From Terana coerulea (Eukaryota > Basidiomycota > Agaricomycetes > Polyporales > Phanerochaetaceae): a stretch of 26,624 nt of DNA. The notes under the pieces were generated by a model that worked only from the letters and a program-made list of their open reading frames with translations, was not told the origin of the DNA and did not search any database. The position numbers and the translations under genes are program-made. How positions within the stretch are numbered: the stretch's first letter is position 1; each line of letters starts with the position of its first letter. The stretch lies in NCBI GenBank assembly GCA_024811115.1, contig JAKOGH010001019.1:1-26624 (forward strand). The letters are read 5' to 3'. Shown in pieces: positions 1 to 10,907 of the stretch.

Positions 1-53
1 GTTGTGAGGCGGGAACAAATATGATAACCGTGGCGGGGAATGTGACCCAATCG

Positions 54-325
54 AAGTTGTTGTAGATGATAAGTGCTGCGAAACCCGACGCTTCCATCTG
101 CACAGCGTGGCCTCGTGGCTGAGAATATGGTTCACAGAAGGTATACTCATTTTCTGAGATGACAGCTAAGAGAATCTATACAATCAAGGACGAGCTCCCT
201 TCGGAACAGCAGGAAGCTGGCATCGCGCAATAGGAGGAGGTAGTGTGATATGGTGGCCCGTTGTCCTCGAGGCGTCCTAATATGGCAAGCAAGAGCTTTG
301 AATTATAACAAGGCCAAACAGAACG
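54..325. repeat. Repeat A, left copy of a split direct duplication
   Basis: This stretch is repeated in the same orientation at 6101-6386. Shared blocks include AAGTTGTTGTAGATGAT at the left end, a middle block around 'gctggcatcgcgc', and 'atatggcaagcaagagc' followed by 'aaggccaaacagaacg' at the right end. Indels and substitutions separate the copies, so the duplication is not recent. No reading frame is shared between them, so I regard the repeat as non-coding. Here it directly abuts repeat B (327-850), which carries the 5' part of the PIG-U gene. Confidence 0.8.
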
Positions 326-326
326 T

Positions 327-850
327 GCGAGGAGCCGCCCGCTTCAGGGCTTACTGCGACCAGTCAACTAGTCACCAGTCACTCACCGCTGCCACGACGC
401 CTAGCAGCCATCTGTCTGCTTCCTTCCCGCTCATACATCTCTTGATGGCAACGTTCTCCCTCTTCAATCTGTAACCGATCTACTACAAGCGACATTTCTG
501 GTTGCACTACGCCCTCCACCGCCGTCCCGTCGGCCTCAGCATCTCACGCGTACGACTTTTCAGCGTGGGCTAGCTTACCATGGACATCGACTTCGACGTC
601 TCATTTCCCGCGCTCGTGCTCGGACGACTTCTTCTTGCTTTCTTGCGCCTACCCGAGCCGCTTAAGCACGACCATCAACTCTCATCTCCGCTGACGTCCT
701 ATCCACGCTGTTGGTACCGCTCATCACACCAACTTCGCAATGTCTCTCATCTAGTCTACCAGTGCAGGAAGGAGTCTATCTGTTCAACCACGGCGTTGAT
801 CCGTACTCAGGCGGTCTGTTTAGACACGTAAGCACGCCCTCCTTGTCAAT
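327..850. repeat. Repeat B, left copy (PIG-U 5' region)
   Basis: This segment covers the PIG-U promoter, 5' leader, exons 1-2 and the start of intron 2. It recurs in the same orientation at 15504-16016. Similarity starts at GCGAGGAGC in both copies, continues through 'actgcgaccagtca', 'cttttcagcgtgg' and the whole of exons 1-2, and stops after 'ccttgtcaat'. By eye the copies differ by a moderate number of substitutions and small indels. Confidence 0.85.
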
Positions 851-2212
851 GTCAACCAACTAACGGCAGACGCAGTCACCACTCCTACTGTCGCTGTTTA
901 CCACCGTCCTGCCTCTAAACCACTACACATCCGCGGTATTATGGACCGCTTCCGACGCAATAGCTGCTTGGGCACTGGTTCAGATATGGAGGGCACGCCA
1001 GCAGTTGAAGGGGAAGAGTTCGAGGGATACAATGGTCGCCGCAGTGTGAGCTCTTGTTTCTCTCCGGATAGGATCCGCGTTTTGATTAACTGCAGCGCCT
1101 GAAGATATCTTCTGAATCCGTATATCCTCTTATCGACTCTAGCTTTGTCAACATCAACGTTTGAGAACGCGCTTCTCCTGCTGAGTGTCATGTTCGCATG
1201 TCAAGGTCCGTACCTCCGTGCTGGCCACAGGGCACGTTTCGTTGAACCTTATGCATAGCGCAAACCTCGCTTGCACTTCTCACACTTGCGGTCGCGACAC
1301 ATCTCTGCCTCACGTCGGCGTTATTCATACTCCCGGTCGCGCTCCTGCTTTTGACAACGCCCATCTCGCACCTTGCGTCACCGCGTCCGTATCCACACGC
1401 GGCTCGAGACATTCTCAAACGCACTGGGCCCATGTTTGCGGAGTATATGGCGTACCTATTGGCATTGGTGGGCGCAGCCATGTTAACATCCGGAGGTTGG
1501 GGATGGGTGAGCAAAACATGGGGCGCAACGTGAGTCTGTGTTGTTGATTCTCGTTCAAGGGCTATTCTTATGGAGACTTGGTAGATTCACACTGCCAGAC
1601 CTGACGCCCAACCCTGGTCTGTGGTGGTATTTCTTCACTGAAATGTTCGACCACTTCCGGCCGTTCTTCTTGATCGTCTTCTCGGTCAGTATCTCCTCTA
1701 GCTCTGGTTAACGTTGACTCACAGGCCGGTGTACAGATACATCTAGCGATTTATCCTCTACCGCTCTCGATCAAATTCCAGCATGACCTGCTCTACGCGA
1801 TATACGTCCTCGCTGGCGCACTTGCGACCTTCAAACCCTACCCCTCGTTGGCCGACGCAGGGTTGTTCGTTAGTATGGCCGTACTGTTCCCCGAAACATA
1901 CGCACGTGAGTGTTCTGAATCTGTCTACTCGCATCATTATCTTACTTTACTTTTCTAGATATGCGTACGCCCTTTCCCACGCTCCTCATTCACTTGCATT
2001 CCTCATTACTGCTGCCACTCTTCCATCACTTGTGGTTGGGCTCCGGCACGGGGAATGCGAACTTCTTCTATGCCATCACACTTGTGTGGGGTATCGGGAT
2101 GGGCTTGAGCGTGGGCGATGCGGTTTGGTCCGGACTAGTCACTGGCATCAAGGGGAGCTACAAAAGGATGCCGTGGACGGAGAGTGGGAGATCGCGCAGG
2201 AGTAGACGATAA
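580..2212 (+). CDS. PIGU: GPI transamidase subunit PIG-U (yeast GAB1/CDC91), eight exons
   Basis: PIG-U is a multi-pass ER membrane subunit of the GPI transamidase, which attaches GPI anchors to the C-termini of secretory proteins. My exons are 580-709, 763-827, 876-1045, 1105-1205, 1259-1529, 1585-1684, 1737-1905 and 1959-2212. All junction phases agree and give about 419 residues; the human protein has about 435. Family hallmarks appear in order: [18 protein letters not shown] near residue 45, [40 protein letters not shown], and [20 protein letters not shown] near the C-terminus. The product is strongly hydrophobic with many membrane segments and a basic tail (SRRSRR). The start ATG at 580 fits the family N-terminus. 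Two donors are unusual (GTTGGT at 710, GTCCGT at 1206) but both are forced by the frame. The acceptor of intron 6 could be 1724 instead of 1736, adding four residues. The gene looks intact. Confidence 0.93.
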
Positions 2213-4860
2213 CGTCGTTTGGTGGGATTAGCTCTGGATCTACGTATCAGGTTGGCTGAAAAGTATTGTTTTGTCCTTTTGTTATTTGACCGTCGACGAA
2301 TCAGTTCTGTGGTTGGCGGTCGGCGGTAACGGCAGCCTCTTTCTCCGATTTCCAAGTCTAATACCAAGACATGAAGGCTCCGCTTCGATTAAGAGCAGTA
2401 CAAGCGGTCTGCTCGCGCTACATATATTTTTCGTCACCAAGCATGAAGAAGCCGCAATCTCCAAGCGCTGCGTACAGTACTGCTTTCACAGACTCCTGTG
2501 CATCTATGGTTTTCGAGGCGCTCGAAGGTCCGGCCAACGAGGACTTCCGTTTATGCTTCCGTGTCCGTTTGGTGTTTTGCAGCTCTGTGGTCTACTCTGG
2601 TGTGATGGCGGGCTGCATCCGTGTCTTGTCCAGCTTGCGCTCACATCGCCTTAACAGACCCCCCGATAAACTTTCTTGTCGGCATCGCTGGCGTCAATCC
2701 GCGGGACGATCATGCAAGCCATAAGTACGACAGCACGCTCATCCCCTAATAAAACAAGTAGAAGCTCGCCTATCGCGGGGAAGGTGTCTAGATGCCTGAG
2801 CAAGCCGAAGAATAAGTGCAGCTCAGTCACCTGCGGCGGGGAGCAGACAACATCTAAGCATCGTCGAAACTGCAATTCCTCGTCTCGCGCGCTTTCTAGG
2901 TGCGTAGCTAGTTCAGCTCGCCCAGTGCAAGGGTGCTTGGTGTGCAAAGCGCTGACGTGCCATACTAATTAGCTATATCAAGGATGCGATGTGCGCGTCC
3001 GCTCGACCACAGCCGCGCTGACAGCTTATATGCACCCGCGGGGTGGGCCGCATTCCAGTCCATGGCGTAATTGATGGCTAGGGCCAAGCTAGGGCCCACG
3101 GTACCGCGGGCTGTATTGAGCGGCGCAGTATTGGTCGCTATGGGCCGGAGGGGCTCGGGCAAGCCGGTCAGATTGCACGCTCAAGTATGAGCACTGGGCT
3201 TTGGAACGCGTTCGAGGCGCTTGGCGAAATGGAACTCACCTGACGATGGCATGCAAAACGCTAGATGTCTGCGTTTGTACACCAAGGTGTGTACCAGATG
3301 TTTTGCCATACTCTAATATTAAGGTGCTCATTCGCTACGCCCGCTTGTGTAAACGACGGCCTCCACCTACAGGCTGCAGGCGTGTGCGACAAAATGTGAT
3401 TTGCCAAGATCAAGCCGCAGAGTTCTTTCGGCCTGAAGTGCAAGACCGTAGTACATGCAGAGTACGTCGTGAAGAAGCTAGGCCCCAGAAATCGCGCGGA
3501 TAGCATGGCTGACTCGGGTGCCGGCGAACTACCGAAAGGCATTGTGGAGGATTGAACTAAGCAGTAGGTCAGCATTGGTAACTGCAATAGCGAAACACTG
3601 GCCTGATTGCAATCAGCAGAGACCACGTCCGATGCCCTCCACATGCCGAGGCTGGGCATATGCTGATGCAGAAGTCTTTGTGACGTTGGCTTTCCACGTG
3701 GCTTTGCAAGCATTCGTACAAGTACTCTGTGCAATTCCGATGATGACGTTGGCTTCCGCGTCTTGCTATCCGAGCCACCCGTGTGCTGGAGCAACGTCAC
3801 CAATCTCTGTATCTTCAAATGCTGGTTTGACGGTGCCACACCGCTATACCGCCCTTGATCACAAGGTGGGTCTGCTACAGTTGGGTTGGAACGATGACCT
3901 TGACGTACCAGTCCGATGCGGACATCGGAAAGTTGCGGACCGTGGAAGGCATAGTTTACCATGAAACCAGACGGCTGACGCTGGTCGAGCTGAGATGAAA
4001 GCCGGAGGTACAGCTCGACGACTGATCCATGCCGGTAACCTGGTACGTGCAATCGGTCCCGGGCCAGTTCATTTAAGGTTATGATAGCTCACAATGCCTT
4101 ATCTAGGTACCATCTAAAATGCTTGACAGCGATTTCAACATACATTGAGGTACACCGTGCGTGTTATTGTGACGAGATCTTGGTTCATTTACTCTGTAAG
4201 TGTGCGCTTGACATTGGCTCAAACGGGCGCAAATCAGCAGCAACATAACCTCATCCTAATATGGCCCACCAACACTACGTTGCGACGACGCGACTCCTAA
4301 GGCTCTCGAACCACCTTTATGTCCATTCTTTGTGCCGTTTTGCGCCACTGCCGCTGGTGAAAGTTCATTTCCAAGTGGGCTGTGGGCCGCGGCGACCGAG
4401 GCTCTCGCATTGATATTGGGACTATGACAGCTGGTGAGTACTCTGCGTACCTATCGTTTCTCGGTTGTTGACAAGTGACCGGGTATTTGCTGCCACGAAC
4501 ACTTCCTGAAGAGAATTCAATACGTGAAGGCCAGTGCAAACGTGTCTGGAGGAGTCTCCGACATGTTCGCGGGCTCATGGCGTCAAGTGGTCAGGTCGTT
4601 TTGTGGCGATACCAGCACGAGTGAGAAATAAACCGAGAACTGTCAACTGCGGACCCTAATCAACATTCGTAACGCATTGGAGAGAGTTGGACAGCTGTGG
4701 GTTTCACAGTTGTGCTGCCAGACTCGGAGCTTGCGTCGGAAACAAGCTTGTCGTCATTTACCATCCCAGCATATCAAAGAAATGGACGCCGTACTATATC
4801 TACGGCCGTCATCCTGGGCTCACAGTTCCCTTATACCAGCATTTGGCTAGCAGACTCAGA
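2213..4860. other. Unassigned 2.6-kb stretch, no recognisable gene
   Basis: Several open frames exist here, the longest being 263 codons on the minus strand (3261-4052), but none shows a domain, motif or plausible exon chain that I recognise. Splice-like signals are scattered. No tRNA, rRNA or clear terminal repeats were seen. It separates the PIG-U stop codon from the zinc-finger gene and may contain the PIG-U 3' UTR and decayed sequence. Confidence 0.4.
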
Positions 4861-5589
4861 ATGTCAGACATAAATTTACCGCCAATACGCGAGCTTTTTC
4901 CGGGTGAGTGGGCTCTAACTCTAATATGATGCAAACATACAACTCACAACTGTAGAGCTCTTCAGTGCCAGTGCCTCAACAGTCATGGTAGGCCAGCATA
5001 CCGATGACACAGTGGCTCGCAGAGTGAGCATATCCGCTATGGCTACCGGCTTGGCTAACAGTAGAACGACTTGCTTTGCAGCCGTATCCACATAACACTG
5101 TGACCGGACCGGTGACGAACGGTAGTGTGGTTAATATGGGCTCTCAACGGTCTGTGGTGCAGTCTCCCGGACGTCAAGCCGCATCTGCAAGTGATACAGA
5201 TAGCCTCCGACGTACCCCGACTTTGAGTAGGTCAAAGGGGTAAGGCGCTACGCATGCACTATGTGTCCGAAGGCATTCGAAAGGTCAGTGTTGTTTCTCG
5301 TGAGATCAAGCCTTTTGACATCATTGCGCTCTCATATAGGCCGTGCTCTCTAGAGGTACACATGCGCTCTCACACTGGCGAGAAACGTAAGCGTACAGCT
5401 TCTTATACTCTTATCTCCGCGGGCTTTTGAGCTGATATACGCGCGCTTCTAGCGTACCTTTGTACCGCCGCAGGATGCGTCAAACGGTTTCAAACCAGGT
5501 CAAATTTGCGCAGGCACCAACTCACCGCTCACATCGCGCGACTTGAGCACCAAACGAAGTCGCACAGAACCATATCAAGGATTGCTTGA
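4861..5589 (+). pseudogene. Small C2H2 zinc-finger regulator, apparently frameshifted
   Basis: My exons are 4861-4903, 4956-5023, 5082-5283, 5340-5386 and 5453-5589. The N-terminus MSDINLPPIRELFP resembles the start of many Agaricomycete C2H2 regulators. A Ser/Thr-rich linker follows (TNGSVVNMGSQRSVVQSP, then DTDSLRRTPTLSRSKG). Two C-terminal C2H2 fingers are clear: CTMCPKAF...SLEVHMRSHTGEKPY (C-x2-C-x12-H-x3-H) and CTAAGCVKRF...SNLRRHQLTAH (C-x4-C-x12-H-x4-H), joined by a TGEKPY linker. The fingers predict sequence-specific DNA binding in the nucleus. The linker frame reaches TAA at 5241-5243, whereas the fingers are read one base off, so one base seems lost near 5238-5243. A real mutation, a sequencing error or an unusual intron are all possible. 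The three introns flanking the frameshift exon and splitting the fingers fit GT-AG and keep phase. The target genes cannot be told from the sequence. Confidence 0.7.
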
Positions 5590-6100
5590 CGCACTGACCC
5601 TCAACATGGAGCTTACCAGTATTCATCAGAAAGGCCGGTCCTACCGTGGGTACGAGGTGCACATGCACTATGCCGAAGAGTTGAAATGCCCAACCGAACG
5701 AGACTAAAGATTTATTGTACTATGTATGAAATCAAATCGCAGAGACCACTGAGCAGATTGCTTTAGCTTGTTGCGAAAGCACACTTTTATAATTGACTCG
5801 GAGTGTGAAGCAAAGCGTATTATACATACTATTCTAATTTACTAAATCACATCTTCTACACAATCGACCTATGGCGTCAGCTTTGACGTGAGTTCCTGGG
5901 AATTTTCAAGATCGGCGGGAGTACCGGAGCAAAAGCTCGCGGACAGATTGATGTCTTTACTAGGTTCGTCTTGATTGCAGTTCAACAGAAAACTTGAGCA
6001 GAGGACATTCGCGGGACCGTTCCCATGTTCATTTACACGACATGAGTAGATGTGAGCGATATTATATCTAGTAGCCACTCAGTAAAGTACGGTTCATTCA
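5590..6100. other. Intergenic stretch downstream of the zinc-finger gene
   Basis: This is A/T-rich sequence after the zinc-finger stop, probably its 3' UTR and spacer. A minus-strand frame at 5869-6078 has no recognisable features. I see no repeats or RNA genes before repeat A' begins at 6101. Confidence 0.4.
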
Positions 6101-6386
6101 AAGTTGTTGTAGATGATGAATGCTGCGAAAGCCGACGCTTCGCATCTGCACAGCGCGGCCTCGTGGCTCTGAGACTATGACTTACAGGTGACATGAGGTA
6201 GATTCCCTATGGGCGTACTCTTAGATAACTGCCAAAAGCGGCTATTGAATCGGCTAGGAGTTTTGTGTGGAACAGAAGGATGCTGGCATCGCGCCATAGG
6301 AAGAGATAAAAGTGATGCGGTGGCGCTTCGAGGCTTCCAAATATGGCAAGCAAGAGCGTTGAGTTCTAACAAGGCCAAACAGAACG
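6101..6386. repeat. Repeat A', right copy of repeat A
   Basis: This is the same-orientation copy of 54-325, with matching ends AAGTTGTTGTAGATGAT and AAGGCCAAACAGAACG. In the left copy repeat A runs straight into repeat B. Here it is followed within about 4 bp by the TA target site of the 592-bp MITE, and the matching B' begins only at 15504. Confidence 0.8.
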
Positions 6387-6390
6387 AGTA

Positions 6391-6982
6391 GTGTTGCCAA
6401 AGTTCAGTTCAGTTCAGTTCGGTTCTGGTTCGGCCTCTAGGTAACTTGGTTCAGTTCTTAGTTCGGAGTATGGCTGTCACACTCCGAGCCAAGTTCGAAC
6501 CGGTTCGAACCATGAACCATGTACATGTTATGTAGTGTATTTGTACTGGGATCCATAGAGAAAAGTACATGAACTTACTTACTGTAGCATGTCTAAACTA
6601 TTTTTTCATTATTGTGCTTGTAAACTGAGCACCAAATGTTGCTCTGCTTATGTTTTGGTATATACATGATGCCATCAATAGCTGCCAAAAATGGCAACTG
6701 GCAGCCTCTATCAGACACTGAGCTTCAAAATGTCATAATATAAGGCTTTTGCACTATACAAACCCTTTTAGATGTCAATATATAACTCTATTATGATCTA
6801 CCATTGCAATTATACTGATTTGACAGAGTAAAGCAGATATATACATGGTTCAATGGTTTGAACCAGTTCAAACCCTGAACTGAACCAACCAAACCAGTTC
6901 ATGCTGGTTTGGTTCAGTTCGATTCTAGTTCTGGTTCTGACAAAATGGGCCTGAACTGAACTGAACTGAACTTCGGCAACAC
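6391..6982. mobile_element. 592-bp MITE with AGTTC-pentamer inverted repeats and TA duplication
   Basis: The element is bounded by 30-bp terminal inverted repeats that match at 29 of 30 positions. Each begins GTGTTGCC and continues as AAGTTC followed by AGTTC pentamers. TA lies directly outside both ends (6389-6390 and 6983-6984), the target duplication expected of Tc1/mariner-like or other TA-targeting elements. Subterminal regions are rich in GGTTC/GAACC words, with an internal palindrome GGTTCGAACC-like cluster near 6493-6520 and its counterpart near 6848-6930. The A/T-rich middle has no coding potential, so this is a non-autonomous element. The autonomous partner is not visible here. No direct tie to the Plavaka remnant is shown. 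Confidence 0.85.
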
Positions 6983-7269
6983 TATGCATAACGGTGCCCG
7001 GACCAGTTATAAGTATAGATAAGCCTACCTAGGCGTGAATATGACAAGTTATCGGCGCCTGTAATCCTGGTCGCCGCAAAGCCGAGCCTGTGCAAGCCGG
7101 GCGCCTCGGGCGTGTGCTGCAATCAACCTCGCCTCTTCGCCCACGCCACCACGCCGCCACCGCGCGATGCCCTGCGAAACTCGAAATAGTGCTCGAGCAA
7201 TACACCAGACTTATAACGAGGCACGGGATGAGCGAGTAACAAACAGGTGCCCAAATCCTCTGCAGGACT

Positions 7270-10200
7270 GGCAGTGTAGGGACTGCAAGAAGTGGTATTC
7301 TGCATGGAAGAATGGACCAGCAATTCACACGAACTCTTAGCGCCGTATGGCTGGAAGCAAAGCAAGGGAAGCGGCGGCACTCACGCTCTGACAAATGGGG
7401 AAACTAGTGAGTATTACAACCAATATGGGCCGACCTTTCGTGAACGCAGTGCATGCTAGGGCCCACTTGTGCGCAGACTTCGCATCCAATCACACATCAA
7501 CTTAGCTTGGAATTTCGGTCAATGTCACTCGATGACACGAATACGCAATTCCGCAGTCATGATAATGGTAAGTTTGACTTAGGCTAGTACATATAACGTT
7601 GATTGAGCTTCTGTCCGTAGACCCAGCACCTAATGCTCGTGCAGCAGGGGTTTCGTTGAATAGCGTGCCGGACCGAGCTAGTCAGGCTGAAGGCTTTGAT
7701 ATGAGATCATCAAAAGATCTAGACCCCTACGAATTTCCACTCAAGTTCGGAGAAACACTTGTAGTACCGCACCCACATGCTAAACGCGAACCATATGTTC
7801 TTGTACTTCACGACTTGGATGTGGACCCGCCTTCTGAGCCCTCTGGCAGCTTAGCTGTGCTATCGAACATGTCATCTGGTGTCCAAAACCAACGCCGTCC
7901 TTAGTCCCCTTTCAGCACACATGCCGATTTCGAACAAACCGAGTTGTTTATCCATTACCATGCCGTCAGACAAACAGATCAATGCCCAGCTATCACTGAT
8001 TGCCAGGTCCTCGACACGTTCAGACATTACGCACCACTCCGCTAAAGAAATGCATCAGCTGCTTCAGGATAAAGAGTACATCAGATAGTCCAGGGCAGGT
8101 AAGTACTTATCAAGCTACATAGTGCAAATACTCACCAGGCTACAGTTCCAGAAGACACAGCTTACTGTTCCATACACATACTCAGCCACACATGAGCAGC
8201 GTGACTACACCTTTCACTATTAATCAGCATATGACGCAATCCTTTATGTCTTTGGAGGATAAGTCGCTTGGAGATGAGTTACTGTTCTATCCTGAGAAGC
8301 GGTATATCCGCCAACCAGGCAAGAATGGTAAGATCATTCGCGTCTGGTCTGAGGCCAATTCTGGAGATGACTGGCATGAAATGCAGGTAAGGTCAATATT
8401 CTTGAGAAATAGTGCTGTGATGCTGATCTTGTAATTATAAACTGCAGTAGGAGAGGACAAAGTTGTTGTGCATTTGGTACTGCCAAGGCATGGGGAGTCT
8501 ATCTGTGGGTTGGGAATGTGCCCAAGGATATACGTAGTAAGCGTAGCTGTAAAGGTAGAGCAGTACTTCTGGGCCTACTTCCACACGTATGTGAACTAAG
8601 CAATATAAGAGAAATAGTAACTAATGCAGAGAATAGGTTGCTGGCAAAAAGACAGACAATGGATCAGCCCTTGCCACACACTGAGTTGAAGTATATCACA
8701 AGGCCCTTGGCATAGTCTTTGCATTCTGTCGGACTACAGCAGAAGTTGGCATGAAATTCCGATCTGGTCGCATAGTTCATACAGGTGTAACAATAGCTGC
8801 AATATTGGCAATGGACTATGAAGAAAAGTATGTTTATAAAATGCTCTTAAATTTATTAATATTTATATAAATTCTAGAGTCCGCGCAGCATCTATCCTTG
8901 GTGTCAACAGCTGTTTTCCTTGTCCTGTCTGTCTTGTTCCACAAGGTGGACAATAGGATGCCTCAAAGAACTGGCCTACACATACAATAGAGGGCACAAG
9001 ATCAGTAATTCATGCAGCTCAACAAGCATCTACTCAAGCTCAGCGAGGGGACATACTGCGAGAACAGTCATTGCGAAATATCAATGTACTGTGTACATTA
9101 TTCATTGTTGCTATATGTGCTGAACATTTTTATTAGAACATATTTCTTGACATTTTGGCGCATATTTCCCTATTTTCCGAGCATTCAACAATGACCCTCT
9201 TCGAAGTTGAGCAAGGTGTCTCTGGCAGGCATATATGGCCTTGGTTAGTCTTAAACCTAAATGAAGATGCTTTGGAAAAACTGGACAGCAAGTAAGCAAA
9301 TTTGTATATAATTTGTTAAATAATTGCTTACTATACCATAAGCTTCCAAAATCTACCTCAATATCCCTGATATTCATCATTTTCCGAATGGAGTAATATC
9401 TCTCAAGTACATCACTGCACGTGAGCACAGTGTGATTCTATGGGTAAGCCACATTATTCTCATACTATTTATAATTTAATTTCAATTTCCAGTGTCTTGC
9501 TCTACTGTTGATTGGCCTTGTGAACTCTGGAGTTATTGAACATGACAACCTTGTTTTCAAGGCTCTACAACAGCTGGCTTGCATATTACTACTTGCACGA
9601 TTCCGAGTTCACACTGAAGACACATTGGATATGCTTGAAAAGCATATTAATTGTTTTAGTGAACTTACTGTTGTAGGTGTATTTATAGTTCGATTTTGAA
9701 CAAATTTAATAATTATTTTAGGCACCACGAAATGCTAATATTGGACTCAACTTCAACTGGCCAAAGTTTCACTCAGTTATGGAGCACTTGGTACCATCTA
9801 TCCGAGCAAAGGCAACTATTGACAATGCCTCTACCGATATTAGTGAAGGATTGCATCCAGCTATAAAAGTTGATTGGAATGGTTCCAATCATCAACCAGG
9901 AACTGCAGAGGATCAGGTATTTATAAAGTTTATATAATAAATATTTATGCTTATTTGAATTTTTAGATGCTCTGCAAAGCACAAGAACATGACACTCTGT
10001 TGCTCATCCGCTAAGCAATTGATACTGCAGATGATAATGAAGAGTTTGAGGCCAATAGCTCAGCATCTGACCAGCTTTCTGTACCAAAGGCAAATCCATT
10101 ACAACCCGCTCCATATCAGCGAGTTTAGCTGGGTTCACCTCAGCGCTATATGCCTGCTTTTGCATATAGCCAGTCTTTGCAAGCAGAGCATGCTTATGGA

Positions 10201-10690
10201 ACATTTTTACAAGACTTGACTCAATTCCTTCGCATTCGGTTCCAGGATCTGTGCATAGATGAGTCTATTATACAGAACACTTGGGTATTGTACTTTATTA
10301 TTTTTAAATCAAAGGTCTAACATATTTAACAGGTTATACCATATTGTCTTGCCAGAGTGGACTTTACAGACTATGAAACATCTGCAACTCGACAAGACAT
10401 TGTTCACGTTACTCCAGAATGGCGTAGCTCTGGTCCATCGATATGATACTGTTATGATTTCCTCAAATCGTGCTGGAAAGTGCTGGTTTGCAGAGCTTCG
10501 AGCTATGTTTACACTCAATTTCCCTGCTGGAAAGACCACAAACATTGCAATTGCCAATGTATACACTTCTCTGGGCCGCAGTCGTATTACTGATTATCTA
10601 GAGCTTCAACATAGCAGATCATTTTCTATTATTTTTCGACAGTATTATTTGAGCCTGCCATATTGCTCCTCCAACTGTGACCAATAGCCA
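7270..10690 (+). pseudogene. Decayed Plavaka-type DNA transposase
   Basis: Pieces of a basidiomycete Plavaka transposase (CACTA/CMC-related) follow one another in the family order but in different frames. There is a possible finger CRDCKKWYS with a later H near 7273-7350. The motif PFSTHADFEQTEL lies near 7908-7950. FYPEKRYIRQPGKNGKI through DDWHEMQ is at 8280-8385. KAWGVYLWVGNVPKDIRSK, then GRAVLLGLLP, is at 8488-8582. GVNSCFPCPVCLVPQ is at 8900-8945, AFNNDPLR at 9181-9213, and a helical C-terminal domain (SGVIEHDNLVFKALQQLACI through ARFRVHTEDTLDMLEKHI) at 9526-9656. NFNWPKFHSVMEHLVPSIRA follows at 9750-9812. The last piece is RYDTVMISS...CWFAELRAMF, 10438-10514. Typical introns are visible, but stops (CLVPQGGQ then stop) and frame changes (for example at 10435) rule out an active enzyme. 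No terminal inverted repeats were found, so the element boundaries are unknown. Confidence 0.8.
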
Positions 10691-10907
10691 CTACACAGTA
10701 CAAGACCTTCTTGATGGAGACTCATATTTACGCCTGCTGTAGCTTTATATCTATCAAATGCTAAATTCCCTTATATGCACTATTTGGCAGGACTAGCATT
10801 GCATTGATTGATAATACAACTAGGAAAGTAAGTATGGTTCTTATTACAGCATCAGTCCACCTGCTCCTGCATATGGAATACTTGGTCTTGGTCTTCCTCA
10901 TTATCAA

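Noticed and set aside
1185..1547. Open frames of 108-120 codons on both strands here
   Set aside because: They are shadows of PIG-U exons 4-5; the third frame carries the conserved protein.
3261..4052. A 263-codon open frame on the minus strand
   Set aside because: No domain, no motif, no neighbouring exons in phase, and the composition looks like chance translation, so it was not called as a gene.
7029..7394. A 121-codon minus-strand frame
   Set aside because: No motif. The plus strand of the same DNA carries a possible Plavaka finger, which fits the downstream gene better.
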